This document shows, in pieces, positions 42,641 through 52,846 of a stretch of DNA of 64,000 nucleotides. This DNA comes from Incurvaria masculella (lineage: Eukaryota; Arthropoda; Insecta; Lepidoptera; Incurvariidae): assembly GCA_946894095.1 (NCBI GenBank), contig OX335659.1:1123501-1187500 (forward strand), read 5' to 3'. The notes under the pieces are model-generated. The model was given only the letters and a program-made list of their open reading frames with translations. It was not told the DNA's origin and did not search any database. The position numbers and the translations under genes are program-made. How positions within the stretch are numbered: the stretch's first letter is position 1; each line of letters begins with the position of its first letter.

Positions 42641-43062
42641 GTAACCGACTTCAAAAAAAGGCGGAGGTTATCAATTCGTCTGTATGTTTTTTTTTATGTT
42701 TGTTACCTCATAACTTTTGCCTGGGTGAACCGATTTTGATGATTATTTTATTAAATGAAAGCTAGTGCTTCCCAAGTGGTCCCATTTTAATTTGGTTAAG
42801 TTCTGACAATGATATCCATGAGAAAATCATATAAGTCTTAAATTTGTATTAAGATTGCGCGACAAATGGACGAATAACTCAATATAACGCCAACCGATTT
42901 CAGTGATTCTTTTTTTATTGGAAAGGACGTGTACAAATTGTTAAGTGTACTTCAGATTCACTAATAATAAACAAATAAAAAAAAATTACAAAAAAAATTA
43001 CCGAATTTCAAAGAAAAAGCACTAAAAAGTAAAAAATTATTGCCATTTTTGTAGGTCAAACC
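42641..43062 (-). repeat. Repeat F, copy 2 (no hairpin)
   Basis: It starts AACCGACTTCAAAAAAAGGC and runs through GATAACCTCC-type sequence in reverse, GCGACAAATGGACGAATAAC, GGAAAGGACGTGTACAAATT and CAAAGAAAAAGCACTAAAAA. It lacks the second arm and the telomere-like tract found at 16751-16929, so those were either added there or lost here. Confidence 0.75.
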
Positions 43063-43085
43063 TAATGTGTGATAACTTATTGTAA

Positions 43086-43180
43086 TTTGATACATTAAAG
43101 GGCCTTTATTACCATCTTGCAATCGATACCAATACTAGATAATCAGCACTTTAGTGATAATAGCCCTTTAAGTATCAATT
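43086..43180. repeat. Small foldback Q, about 95 bp
   Basis: TTGATACATTAAAGGGCCTT on the left pairs with AGCCCTTTAAGTATCAA on the right, with TTATTACCA/GTGATAAT further in. No second copy seen. Confidence 0.5.
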
Positions 43181-44467
43181 AAAATAAATCAGCATTTGGT
43201 TAAAACCAATCTAAGAGTTTTGTATTATGTATGTTGACTATTGTTGAGGATACTGTTTGATTCGCAAATAAAATACTGACTTTATTAGTTTTTTTGCGAC
43301 AGGACCCTAGAAATTCGTGAATAAGTAATTATAAAGAAAGGTTTTTCTATACAATAACTATTACTGAAACTAGTATCAATATCCATTAAACAATTTAATT
43401 GGAATATTATAGTTGCAAACTTTGAGAAACTATTCCTAAAATCTGAAGTGGATAGGTTGTCTGACGTTTGGTATTCCGAAGTTGAATATCGAAATTTAAT
43501 TAAGCGATATCAGCTACCTACGGTATGGGAGCTATATATAGAATCCGAGAAATAACAAATTTGATTTTTAGCGGATACAAAATAGACGTTGTGATTGGTT
43601 ACGTGAAGTTAAAACAACGATCATATTGATGTTAAATAACACAGGAACACCCCATGTGGGTCAATATTAAACTAAGAAGCTGAGTGGAATTTGAAATGGA
43701 CAGAACACATAAGTCAACAAAATTGAATAAATTGTAAAATGTTGAAATAACTAGGGAAACAGTAAAAGGTGTCGAAATAACCATTTTAGGGTTCTGAGCC
43801 TCATAATAACGGACTCAAGTGTCCGTGCACGGTCAGCGAATGTAATATAGACGTATGTATTCGACCGGAAAGGATTGGTGACAAATATGCTCGTATCTTT
43901 GGAGGCAGTTCTCACAATATAATGTGTGGCTTCTTGTCTGTCAGGGTCCGATAACAGAGCTGTAGAAAACACGTGCGATTTATTATGTTTCGATTAGCTC
44001 GAGTCGGAAGCTAGGCAAGCATATTCGTGGAGTGCAGTCTTTGTGTTGTGGTGGTGACGAGTTCTACAACTCAAATTGGCGGACATCTTTGGGACTCCAT
44101 CGACTTAGACTAACTGAGGTACCTGGCTGCGTTCGTGTCATTTTGGACATTAACCCGAGGAAATCCAAACAATTGAATTCAAACTCAACATAACGAGAAA
44201 TTGCTGAATCGGTCTACTTGATCTCAATTGAAGCGCCTACAACAAACAGCATTTAACTGATAAAGTTTTTATCGTGTAAAACGATCAAAGCATACGAAAA
44301 GAGACTTGTAAAGGACAAAGTATATCTACTTTATATACCAGAAGCGATAAAAGGAATAATTTTGACAATAATTAATTTTAACAAAATCAAATGTGTACAC
44401 AGTATCCAATTTAAATGCATTTATGGTTCACTATTTTGGATGTAATGGCTTCCACTTAGAGGATTAT
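43181..44467. other. Intergenic DNA with one RTE-like scrap
   Basis: About 44110-44165 has CTAACTGAGGTACCTGGCTG and TTAACCCGAGG, the same scrap as at 6598. Otherwise AT-rich and featureless. Confidence 0.4.
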
Positions 44468-44749
44468 AAGGTGATCGAGTTCCATACAATGCCTCGTGCC
44501 TATTTCCTCAGTAAAATTAAAATGTTCTGAAAATTCTTGACATTAAATAACATAATTGAGAGTTACGTACCTTTTGAGTATTACGAGTTTCATCTTCTAT
44601 TCACGATATAAAAATTTGTATCAAAATGTTTAAGGGTGTATACCATACATAGATCAAGAAAATCAAAACAATATTTCAGAAAAATATCTCTTAATCTGAA
44701 CGAGGAAACAGGCACGAGCCTGGATTGGATTGTATAGAACTCGATCACC
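44468..44749. mobile_element. Foldback element P, about 280 bp
   Basis: Arms GGTGATCGAGTTCCATACAA with CTCGTGCCTATTTCCTC (left), and GAGGAAACAGGCACGAG with TTGTATAGAACTCGATCACC (right), are inverted over about 45 bp. The spacer is AT-rich with no ORF. Confidence 0.7.
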
Positions 44750-44934
44750 TCATTATTCTCTTAACTTTTGCACCTTACATACGCTAGCTGTAATAGACTT
44801 TTCAATCCCGCAATTAACTTATCTTCGTGTAACTCTAACGCCAGTTGTCTACTGAAAGCGTACTCGAGCTACGCGCGCTACAGATCCAACTACAATCAGT
44901 AACATATATGTGGTATCGTCCACTGGAAGCTACT

Positions 44935-45156
44935 GCCCTATTCTTGGCATTTCGTAATCAGGAACCTGGAATCCTGAGTCTCGAAAACCGCTTTTAAAGC
45001 AGTTTTTAAGGCTATTTTCTTGACAAAAAGATTCCGGAGCATAGTATTTCAATTAATCAAGGCTTTCCGTCGAAAAAATCGCTTTGAAAATAGCTGTAAA
45101 AGCGGGAACTCAGGATTCCCGATTCCTGATTACGGAATTCTAGGAATAGGCCTGCT
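44935..45156. mobile_element. Short foldback I, copy 2
   Basis: CCTATTCTTGGCATTTCGTA with ATCAGGAACC and CCTGAGT on the left pairs with ACTCAGGATTCCCGATTCCT and ACGGAATTCTAGGAATAGG on the right. Inner arms continue weakly (GCTTTTAAAGC / GCTGTAAAAGC). It is longer than copy 1. Confidence 0.65.
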
Positions 45157-46736
45157 TGTTCTAGCGGGCAGCTACAGGCGTGCATGAGAGGCAACGCGTT
45201 ACATGCGGCAGATTCAATATGATTTGGATCTGCCGCTCGTGCGGCTCGTTGCTTCGCAAATGGTTGCTATTTTAAAGGAAATAAAATTCCTCTGGGCCCA
45301 TGACGAATAATAAGGAACAGTCCCCACTTCCCTTAAATACATTTAATAATAAATGAAGCCCTACGGGCAACTCCTGTGCTCTTAGCCGCTTATTCGATTG
45401 TCGCTTATACAGCCATCAGTGAGAATGGAATAATAAGACATATTTAAGGACGGATATATTATAAGGATTTTATTAATGTGTGAATTAGTATTAGTATTAT
45501 TTACAATGGTATTATTATTACAGCGCAAATCGCTGCGCTCGACTACGCTTCTAGTGGACTAACACCCTTATTTAATGCAGCACACGCCTAGACAACTCTC
45601 AGATAGCAAGAATAATTCCGACTGACTTGAAACCTATCGTTATATTTAGACCAATTTACACAAACACTTTGCGTGAAAGAGTAACAAAAATACATCCATC
45701 CTCGCAATGATTCGCGTTTATAATATTAGTAAGATTAGAAGGATTACAGTTTTCTCATTAACTCGATCACGAACAAGCCTCGCTGTAATATTTCGCAGGA
45801 TTCCAATGTTTATTCAGATGCCGAATTCCAACAAACAGACAGAGGCATTGCAACAGACGGACGAGCTCCGAGAGCGCGAGATCAAGGTGAGGGCGAGCCT
45901 GGCACTGACAGAAGCCTCGAATTGAAATTACAAGTGTCCCCGATTCCCGAGCGGCGGCGGCGGCGGCGGCGGCGGCGGCCCAAATCGGTTCCTTTTCGAC
46001 CCCTCCGCCCCCGCCCCCGCCCCCTCCCCCGCCCCCACCCCCCGGGGGCAGCTCCCTAATCGTCGAAACCCGATCTCCCTGACGAGGGTTCCGTGCGTCC
46101 GGCCCGGCAATAAGCGGCGGCCGCGCGGCGGCATACAAATTGCGGCTGCCTTATATCGGAGTGAAGCGGGCGGGTGAGATTAAATTGTATGTGGATAAAT
46201 TCATGCAACGATGTCATAGTTTAAGGCTGACGTGAAGTCTTAGAACTTAGATTTAAAAAAAAAATATTTTTTGTCAATTTTCACGGCGACTGCCATTAAA
46301 ATTGCGAAATCGTCTTCCAGGCCCTATCGTTTAGTATCGGGTAGCTATCCTACCCCTAAACATGGTCAGATTTTAATATATAATCCCTCGAGAAAGCTTC
46401 ATTCTATGTACATATGTTTTGATTTTTATGTAAATATCTGTATTTTTTAGGAAAAACAATCGAGAATAAACGTAAAAAAAGATAACTTTATTTCAATGTT
46501 TACTAGCCTATATTAAAGGTATATTATAGAAATTAAGACTTACAGACCTAGATTTCTATAACATATTTAAAACCCAACATTTCAAAAAACTAGTAAAATT
46601 TTAAGAGCATGGAAACAGTTATCGGCCGTAGTATGGGGAATTGATAGGGTAACGACTCTCTTAAATATTTTGGGTAGGAAGAGTGAGGAATGCTTCCTTG
46701 TGATGATCAATTCGTGCGTTCACACCTCGGACCAAA
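45157..46736. other. Intergenic DNA with GC-rich simple repeats
   Basis: About 45670-45735 has GTGAAAGAGTAACAAAAATA and CATCCATCCTCGC, a widespread moth repeat end also at 50040. About 45950-46130 is GC-rich: a GCG run at 45951-45977 and C-rich clusters to 46045. A minus-strand frame of 123 codons (46138-45767) is open here, but its poly-Gly and poly-Ala come straight from the microsatellites. Possible CpG-island promoter or untranslated exon. Confidence 0.4.
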
Positions 46737-47276
46737 TAGACTAGGAGGTCGCGACAAAAATGGTAACGATAACGTAAATGGCTGGAACTGGATTCACAGG
46801 ATATAGACCAACTCTCTGAAGGTAAATGTGTCAGTCTGCCTGCGCCAAGTGGTTGCGATGATAAGGCGCCGAAATAGAAAATAAATTATCGTTACAAGAG
46901 AAATACATGATAATATAAATGGCCGCAAATAATGCAGCACGAAAGTACATACTCGTACTTACTTAGTAATACCAAAACTGAACAAATGTCTGGTTGCATT
47001 TCGTAGTTATAGGCGATTTAGATTACATATATAACTTCAGGTATATTTAAGAATTTAATTAAAAAACCAAATTATTATTGTTGCATTATGAATAGGTATC
47101 AATATGTCCAGACAATCAGTATATTCATCAGCAGTTACATGCCTACATCTATTTTGTATAGCCAATCTAGTTAACGCAACCACTTGGCGCAGGCAGTCCG
47201 ACCTATTTAGCATCAGAGGGTTGAGATTCAGCCATTGACATTAGCGTGACCAAATATGTCGTGACCTCCCGGAATA
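46737..47276 (+). mobile_element. MITE D, copy 2
   Basis: TAGACTAGGAGGTCGCGACA at the left and TGTCGTGACCTCCCGGAATA at the right; same inner landmarks as copy 1 (AAGTGGTTGCG and CAACCACTTGG). No ORF. It lies immediately before a repeat K copy. Confidence 0.8.
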
Positions 47277-47282
47277 AGTCAG

Positions 47283-47530
47283 ACCTAAAGAGGAAGGAGA
47301 TGTGCCATCTAGCAAGTAAGACTCGCTGCCGCCAATTTTATTTTGTAAACTCCCAACCTGACTTTTGTATACGTACATCCCATACGTAAATATAGTCCTA
47401 GACGCAATGAAAGGGTTCGTGTGGGTGGGAACTGACTTGAGCGAACGTATTTCAGGAGCACATTCGCGCGCGGTGGCGTTATTTGTGGCACATGACAATC
47501 GGTCGGTTTCCCGTGCGATTATATGGACAA
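47283..47530 (+). repeat. Repeat K, copy 2
   Basis: GGAAGGAGATGTGCCATCTA, GGGTTCGTGTGGGTGGGAAC, TTCGCGCGCGGTGGCGTTAT and GGCACATGACAATCGGTCGG. The last part (the part after the GCGGTGGC word) is better preserved here and at 63000 than in copy 1. Confidence 0.6.
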
Positions 47531-47552
47531 CATGTCCATGCGTCCGTATGGA

Positions 47553-47665
47553 TTCAATGCGATGGTACCAGCCTGGTAGGGATTAACCCTACCACCACAG
47601 AAGAGAAAATCCAAGCCTACCACCTGTAGTGGAAGGCCTACAGTTTTGCGTGGAACCAAACCAAA
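47553..47665 (-). repeat. SINE body fragment, minus strand
   Basis: CAATGCGATGGTACCAGCCT, TTAACCCTACCACC and GGCCTACAGTTTTGCGTGGA match the reverse complement of the SINE body, interrupted and partly duplicated (CCTACCACC occurs twice). The head and tail are absent. Confidence 0.5.
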
Positions 47666-47904
47666 CGGACAAAACATTTAACCGCCTCTTACGAAATGAA
47701 CGGGAAAAAATGCAGTGCGACACCTTGTACTCGACAGATGGCGCCTCCGGTCCTTTGTTAAAGAACTAGCGAACGTTTTCAGTCATCTTAGGATAAAAAA
47801 CTGAAGTCTTAGAGCAGGAGAGAAATGCGGAATTAATGTTGAGACGGGTAAGGTTTTGATAACAATATGTACTTATGGCAACTTATGTTGTATATGATAT
47901 ATAT

Positions 47905-47985
47905 GTTGGATCGACAGTGAAGCAAGGACACATTTATTAAAGAAATCGGTAAAAAAATAGTGCTCGAACCAGCAAGCAAACCTTT
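47905..47985 (+). repeat. Repeat G, left-end scrap
   Basis: GGATCGACAGTGAAGCAAGG, ACACATTTATTAAAGAAA and CGAACCAGCAAGCAAACC match the left end of G with an internal deletion. Confidence 0.45.
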
Positions 47986-48059
47986 TATTGATTTTTTTTG
48001 GTAAATAATAAATACATTTTAATTTTAATTTCATTTTAAATTTTGTTTATTAAACTCTA

Positions 48060-48165
48060 GTAGTCATGTCACAATTTTATCGATCAACTCGGTAAAAATG
48101 AACACGCAAAGAAACTTAACTGGTCTATATTTAATGCATTTTTTTTGTTTGTCCGATATAATTAA
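48060..48165 (+). repeat. Repeat L fragment
   Basis: GTCATGTCACAATTTTATCG, CAACTCGGTAAAAATGAA, GAAACTTAACTGGTCTATAT and TTTTTTTTGTTTGTCCGA align with the copy at 4875-5040. Confidence 0.45.
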
Positions 48166-48341
48166 GTGAAGTTAATTTAATTAGTTTTATTTATTTATTT
48201 GTTCCTATTTTTTTTCTTCTATTTTGCAGTTTTATGTATATCTTATTTTAATTGTGTCGAATAAAGTAATAAACAAATTATAACATTAAAAAAAAAATTA
48301 GTGAAATTTATAAGTTATTTTCAAGTTAGTTAGTAACACTA

Positions 48342-48615
48342 TTTTTAGGGTTCCTTACCAAAAGGGAGTCAAATGAAACCCTGTTACTAAGCCTCCGCTG
48401 TCCATCCATCCGTCGGTCTGTCACAGGGCTGTATCTCATGAACTGTAATAGGAAGAACGCTGAAGTTTTCACAAAGTGTTTACTTTTTCTGTTGCCGCTA
48501 TAACAATCAATAGTCAAAATATAAAACAAATAAAAGTTGAAGGGGGCCACCATACAAGAGAAGTGATTTCTTTGGGTCAAATCTTGTATAATGTACGGAA
48601 CCCTTCGTACGCATT
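48342..48615 (-). repeat. Repeat B, copy 3, diverged
   Basis: Minus orientation: TTTTTAGGGTTCCTTACC, then CTAAGCCTCCGCTGTCC, a short CATC/CGTC tract, TCACAGGGCTGTATCTCATG and CGGAACCCTTCGTACG. The outer GGCCGGTT end is missing. Confidence 0.7.
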
Positions 48616-48689
48616 TCTATCAAAAGGGCAGCTGATTCACATAATGACCGTTGCTTTTGCCCCCACCTTCAAAAACTCATGTACTTATA

Positions 48690-48957
48690 ACATTGTAAAA
48701 TAACAACGAAAGATACTGTCTCCCACAGCACAGGGTATCCTAGTGTGGGAGACAGGGACCAACGTATTTTATACACCAACTGCATACTAGATACTTCTGA
48801 TTGTTTTTATTGTTCTGTTTTTGTGTTTGTAAGTAAGTGCAAATAACTGTTTTTTGTTTTTCTTTTATATTACTACTTTATTACTTACTATGTTAACTTG
48901 TATTTATCTATGCGAAATAAATAAACTTTTTACTTTTACTTTTTACTTTTTTATATA
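48690..48957 (+). repeat. Probable LINE 3' end with a stem-loop
   Basis: CTGTCTCCCACA at 48709 and TGTGGGAGACAG ending at 48749 form a perfect 12-bp stem with a loop of about 17 bases. The segment ends in GAAATAAATAAACTTTTTAC and further TTTTTAC units, a microsatellite-type tail like that of LINEs. No coding part remains. The family is not identified. Confidence 0.5.
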
Positions 48958-48989
48958 AAATTTGATTTACAATAATGTTATTATTTTAT

Positions 48990-49170
48990 ACTAGCTGCGG
49001 TACCCGGCTCCGCTCGGGTTAGTGTCGGCTAAATTATCTCATCAATAAAAAGTAGCCCACATGACTGGTCCAAGATAGGGTCAAACTGGTCCAGGACAAT
49101 GTATCCATGCACCTAATTTAATCAAGATCGTTCGAGCCGAAATAGCATGATTTAATGAGAAACATCCAAT
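48990..49170 (+). repeat. RTE-like or rolling-circle repeat fragment
   Basis: CTAGCTGCGGTACCCGGCTC and CGCTCGGGTTAGTGTCGG are the best-preserved version of the scrap at 6598, 13370, 26590 and 44110. It continues through TCAAGATCGTTCGAGCCGAA. The class is recalled rather than proven. Confidence 0.45.
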
Positions 49171-49239
49171 AATTCCCATTTAGAGCTTCGTTGACGTTTG
49201 GTGGCTATTTAAAAAAAAACATTTGCCGCGAGAACCTTT

Positions 49240-49390
49240 CTGCACTTTCACTGCTACATTGCTTACCTAGTAAGTAACGTGTAACGTAGGTAAGTTTTTC
49301 GTGGACTCCAACCCACAGCCAGCCTCAACATCGAAAACAGTAACCCATCTCGAACCTGACTGCTCCCAGAGATGCTATACATTGATAAAA
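49240..49390 (-). repeat. SINE-5S head fragment, minus strand
   Basis: CACAGCCAGCCTCAACATCG, GTAACCCATCTCGAACCTGA and CTGCTCCCAGAGATGC are decayed reverse complements of the 5S-type head. The body is mostly gone. Confidence 0.45.
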
Positions 49391-49839
49391 TACGCATATA
49401 AATCAGGTAAGTGGTTCGCATGTTATAAGACTTTAAGACTCAGTACTTACCCTTCTGGTAATGAAGCGTTATATTATGTAATCTATAAGTTTTTAGTAGA
49501 ATCAGGCTAGACGTAGATACAATGCACATCTAAATCGAGTAATTGGTTCTCAAGGATTTTATTCTGTTGGTCGCTCCTCCGGCGATTTAGCGTGATGCCA
49601 AGAAGTCCTAAAGTTGCAGGAAATACCAAGCCGTACTTCAGTAAAAGTAAGCGCTGCCGCCGCAAAACCGAGCCGTGCATAGCATTGCAGTTTGTATGAC
49701 AGCCCCATCTTAGCGTAAGCGGAACTGAATTCTATTTAGCCAATCCTAATTCCCGGGTAGTTAAATGTACATGTACTAAGTTTTACAAATCGCTAGTGCC
49801 TTGAAAATTCGCCAAACGGACACCAAACAGTCACGACGT

Positions 49840-50190
49840 CTGCCCTCCCCCCGCCGCCGCTCCCCGCCACCGCCCCCGGCTCCTCTCCCCCTAGTGTGAA
49901 GTATCGCTACCGGCATCGTTTTCGCAGCCCCGTGAAAGTTCTAAAGCCCATGGGCACATAAATTGTAGCCTATGTGTTATTCTGATGTATAAGCTATATT
50001 ATTGTAAAGTTTCATTAGAATCCATTCAGTAGTTTTTACGTGAAAGAGTAACAAACATCCATCCATCCATCCATCCATCCATCCATCCATCCATCCATCC
50101 ATCCATTATTACAAACTTTCCCCTTTATATTATTTATTAGATTAATTACAAACTTTCCCCTTTATATTATTTATTAGATTAATATTATTT
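49840..50190. repeat. C-rich tract, J scrap, CCAT array and 36-bp tandem repeat
   Basis: In order: a C-rich tract (49843-49890) with many runs of three or more C; a J fragment (CCGGCATCGTTTTCGCAGCC, AAGCCCATGGGC); TACGTGAAAGAGTAACAAAC leading into a CCAT run of about 50 bp (50055-50105); then two copies of a 36-bp unit containing ACAAACTTTCCCCTTTATAT. No gene. Confidence 0.6.
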
Positions 50191-50214
50191 GTATAGTATA
50201 TGAAGCTTGATAGG

Positions 50215-50556
50215 TTTTTTTTATGTGACTGGACATGGCTGGCCAATAACTAGGTGCCATGCCAGGACCTTCCCTATATTGCACGGCTACATTGAACTGG
50301 ATGGAAAACATGGACAAATTTCATTGCCGCTTCGACCATCGTTCATCCAATGCGATGGTACCAACCCGGGCGGGATTAACCCTACCACCTACATAGTAAG
50401 TAAGGAAGGGGACCTACAGTTTAACGTGGAATCCGCACCACGGCCAGCCTCTCTCAACGGTCGAATGGTCACCCATCCAAGACCAGACCGGACCCAGCGT
50501 TGCTTAACTTCGGAGAGCGATCGCCGAAGTGTCGCGCCACTGGGCCACTGAGGCTG
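50215..50556 (-). mobile_element. SINE-5S with a tail deletion
   Basis: Minus-strand copy with intact 5S-type head (GGTCACCCATCCAAGACCAG, GCTTAACTTCGGAGAGCGAT in plus orientation). Near the tail GGCTGGCCAATA is joined directly to ACTAGGTGCCATG, so about 55 bp is missing. Confidence 0.85.
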
Positions 50557-50858
50557 ACTGGACAGGGCGTGAGGCGTTGCTTCTCATACTAGAAGTCATT
50601 GGATCAATCCCCGCTCCGTTCATGCATAGTTATTATCTTCCTGAGTAAGATAAGTCTGTTTTGAAACATGAGCTCTTGGGTAGGGTTAAGCCAGCCTGGC
50701 TTAAGCCAACCATCACATTGCATGAAAAAAAGTATGAAGCGGAAACAAGTATTTGTCCGTGATTTCCATCCAGTTGAATGAAGCCGTTCGCATAAACGAA
50801 AGAGCCAGGCATGGCACCTATGTACTTCGGTTTTCGGTTAATAGCATGACAGTACATA
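50557..50858 (+). mobile_element. Diverged SINE-A-type copy
   Basis: The head GGCGTGAGGCGTTGCTTCTC is followed by the B-box-like GGATCAATCCCCG; the body has ACCATCACATTGCATGAA, CCATCCAGTTGAATGAAGCC and CAGGCATGGCACCTA. The tail ends at GTACATAAAA. It may be an older subfamily with a different tRNA-type head. Confidence 0.6.
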
Positions 50859-51262
50859 AAAAACCGGCCAAGTGCAAGTCGGACTCGCACACGAAGGGTT
50901 CTCGTACCATCGTACCAAAAAAAATCAGGTTTTTTGTATGGGGGCCCCCTTTAATTTTTATTATTTTTTAATCTTACCTATTTGTTGTTATAGCGGCAAA
51001 ATAAATACACACTCTGTGAAAATTTCAGCTGTCCATCTGTTACGGTTACTGAGATACAGCCCTGTGACAGACGGACGGACGGACGGACGGACGGACGGAC
51101 GGACGGACGGACGGACGGATGGATGGACGGACGGACGGACGGACGGATGGACGGATGGACGGATGGACGGACGGAAGGACGGACGGACGGATGGACGGAT
51201 GGACGGATGGATGGACGGACGGACGGACGGACGGACAGCGGAGGCTTAGTAATAGGGTTCCG
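50859..51262 (+). repeat. Repeat B, copy 4, with a greatly expanded GGAC array
   Basis: It starts AAAACCGGCCAAGTGCAAGT, has the usual interior, then a GGAC/GGAT tetranucleotide array of about 165 bp (51069-51234), and ends CAGCGGAGGCTTAGTAATAG GGTTCCG. Open frames on both strands across the array are repeat artefacts. Confidence 0.85.
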
Positions 51263-51394
51263 ACAAGAATCAAAAATATTTTAAGTGTTTTTTCATAAAA
51301 AGCGCTTACTCTATTCCCCGCTGCGACGGCGGCGTCCGGTCCGTCGTCTGCTTCCGTATTCATGGCTGCTTCATATTGTATTTTCTGTTTACCA

Positions 51395-51874
51395 TTAAGG
51401 CGCTAGGACTAGCCAACTACTCGCGCCATACAAATGCACTTTTTAACAAATGTAATAATATGTAGTGAAACGCTTCAGCAAATCCAAATAGAACTCCAGA
51501 CTGATAATGGATTGTTAATATTTTTTTATTCCATCATTTATTTAAATAATAATAAAAATAAAAAAAGTTGATTTTTCTCATTAGAAATCTGAAAGTCATT
51601 CGATTTCTAGATATAAGCAAAAACAGCATATATGCATAAACAAAAAATTCCATTTGCTTTTAGATTTCTACATTTAGTCAAAAAAGTTCGGAAATGGACA
51701 CCGTTTCCGCAATGAATTTTGTATAGAAAAAGGAAACATACATTAACGAAAATCATTCGATTCCTAGACAAGGAATCATATATTGTAAGGATGACACTTA
51801 TAATCGTCAGACTTAGTTAGTTTACTTGGGGTGCCTCGTCTAACTTTGCGATTTGGCTAGTACCAGGCCCTTAA
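51395..51874 (-). mobile_element. MITE E, copy 4
   Basis: TTAA at 51395-51398 and 51871-51874; GGCGCTAGGACTAGCCAACT left and GGCTAGTACCAGGCCC right. It is in the opposite orientation to copies 2 and 3. Uninterrupted, with no ORF. Confidence 0.85.
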
Positions 51875-52174
51875 TTATTCCACCTGATGAATAGAGCGAA
51901 ATTCTCTTGGTCATTTTCTACTTCGAGAGGGGCCCTTTGTATAAGCCTTAACCTATTTATTAAAAGATAGAGCGCAGCTCGCCGTTCTAGTTTGTGTTGT
52001 CAAATGGAAAAGCATTTCATGATATTGTTTGGATTTAAATACGCAGTCGATTATCATATCAGCAGCAGTGAATAAATAACGGAATAAATAAATAGGTTAC
52101 AATGGAACCGACAACTAGGAAATAAAATGTGCCCAGTACCTAACATGGTATAACAATTTAATTATTTCTTTTAC
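51875..52174. other. Short intergenic stretch
   Basis: No feature recognised. Confidence 0.4.
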
Positions 52175-52400
52175 TTTTTAGGGTTCCGTACCCAAAGGGT
52201 GCCGTCCGTCCGTCCGTCCGTCACCGGGCTGTATCTCAGTAACCGTAATAGATAAACAGCTGAAATTTTCACAGAGTGTGTATTTATTTTGCCGCTATAA
52301 CAACAAATAGGTATATTTAAAAAATAATTAAAATTAAAGCGGGTCCCCATACGAAATACCTGACGATGGTACGGAACCCTTCGTGTTCGAGTCCGACTCG
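52175..52400 (-). repeat. Repeat B, copy 5, fused to MITE C
   Basis: It opens TTTTTAGGGTTCCGTACCC and has only four CCGT units. The far end stops at GAGTCCGACTCG, where MITE C sequence takes over without the usual GGCCGGTT end. Confidence 0.75.
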
Positions 52401-52846
52401 TGATGAGACGGATGCAACATGTCCACATAGCTGGCAATGCGCATAGTGTTTGATTTGGTAGGATTTACGAAAATTTTAGTTACAAAACGACTTATAGCTA
52501 AAAGTAAACCACGACCACTGTAGTCAAAAATCGAACAAAAACCAAATTGATTATAAATTTTCATAAAACAAGCTAGGTCTGATGAGTAATCTTTTTTCAG
52601 ATGTTTTTATTTTATCGTTGAATAATCCACCTCCAAAGTTTTTGTATAAAACGCGCGAAAAATTCGATCTTTCGGACCTTATAACTTAGAAACTAAACGT
52701 AATTTTACAATGACAACGGTCATCAGACATCTAGTTCGATCAAATAAAGCTATTTTGAGCAAAATGTTGTATCTCTGACAAGAAATACGAGCATAATCTT
52801 CTTTCCACGTTTGTATGGGGAGTTGACCGGGAAGGCCCACCTTAAA
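52401..52846 (+). mobile_element. MITE C, copy lacking its left end
   Basis: Starts at TGATGAGACGGATGCAACAT, runs through CACGACCACTGTAGTC and CTTATAACTTAGAAACTAAA, and ends GGGAAGGCCCACCTTAA. About 100 bp of the left end, including the TTAAGGTGGCCC terminus, is replaced by repeat B. Confidence 0.8.

Noticed and set aside
45767..46138. A 123-residue protein with poly-Gly and poly-Ala
   Set aside because: The runs come from GCC/GCG simple repeats; no known domain, start context or splice support was found.
47241..47498. A conserved small protein in repeat K (SVPTHTN-like words at 47241 and 62750)
   Set aside because: The shared words reflect nucleotide repetition; the reading frame shifts between copies and ends differ.
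51069..51234. CRISPR-like regular repeats
   Set aside because: The units are 4 bp in a plain microsatellite, with no spacers. The host is a eukaryote.
51046..51363. Repetitive Pro/Ser/Val or Asp/Gly/Arg-rich proteins across the GGAC array
   Set aside because: These frames are produced by the tetranucleotide array inside repeat B and are open on both strands.
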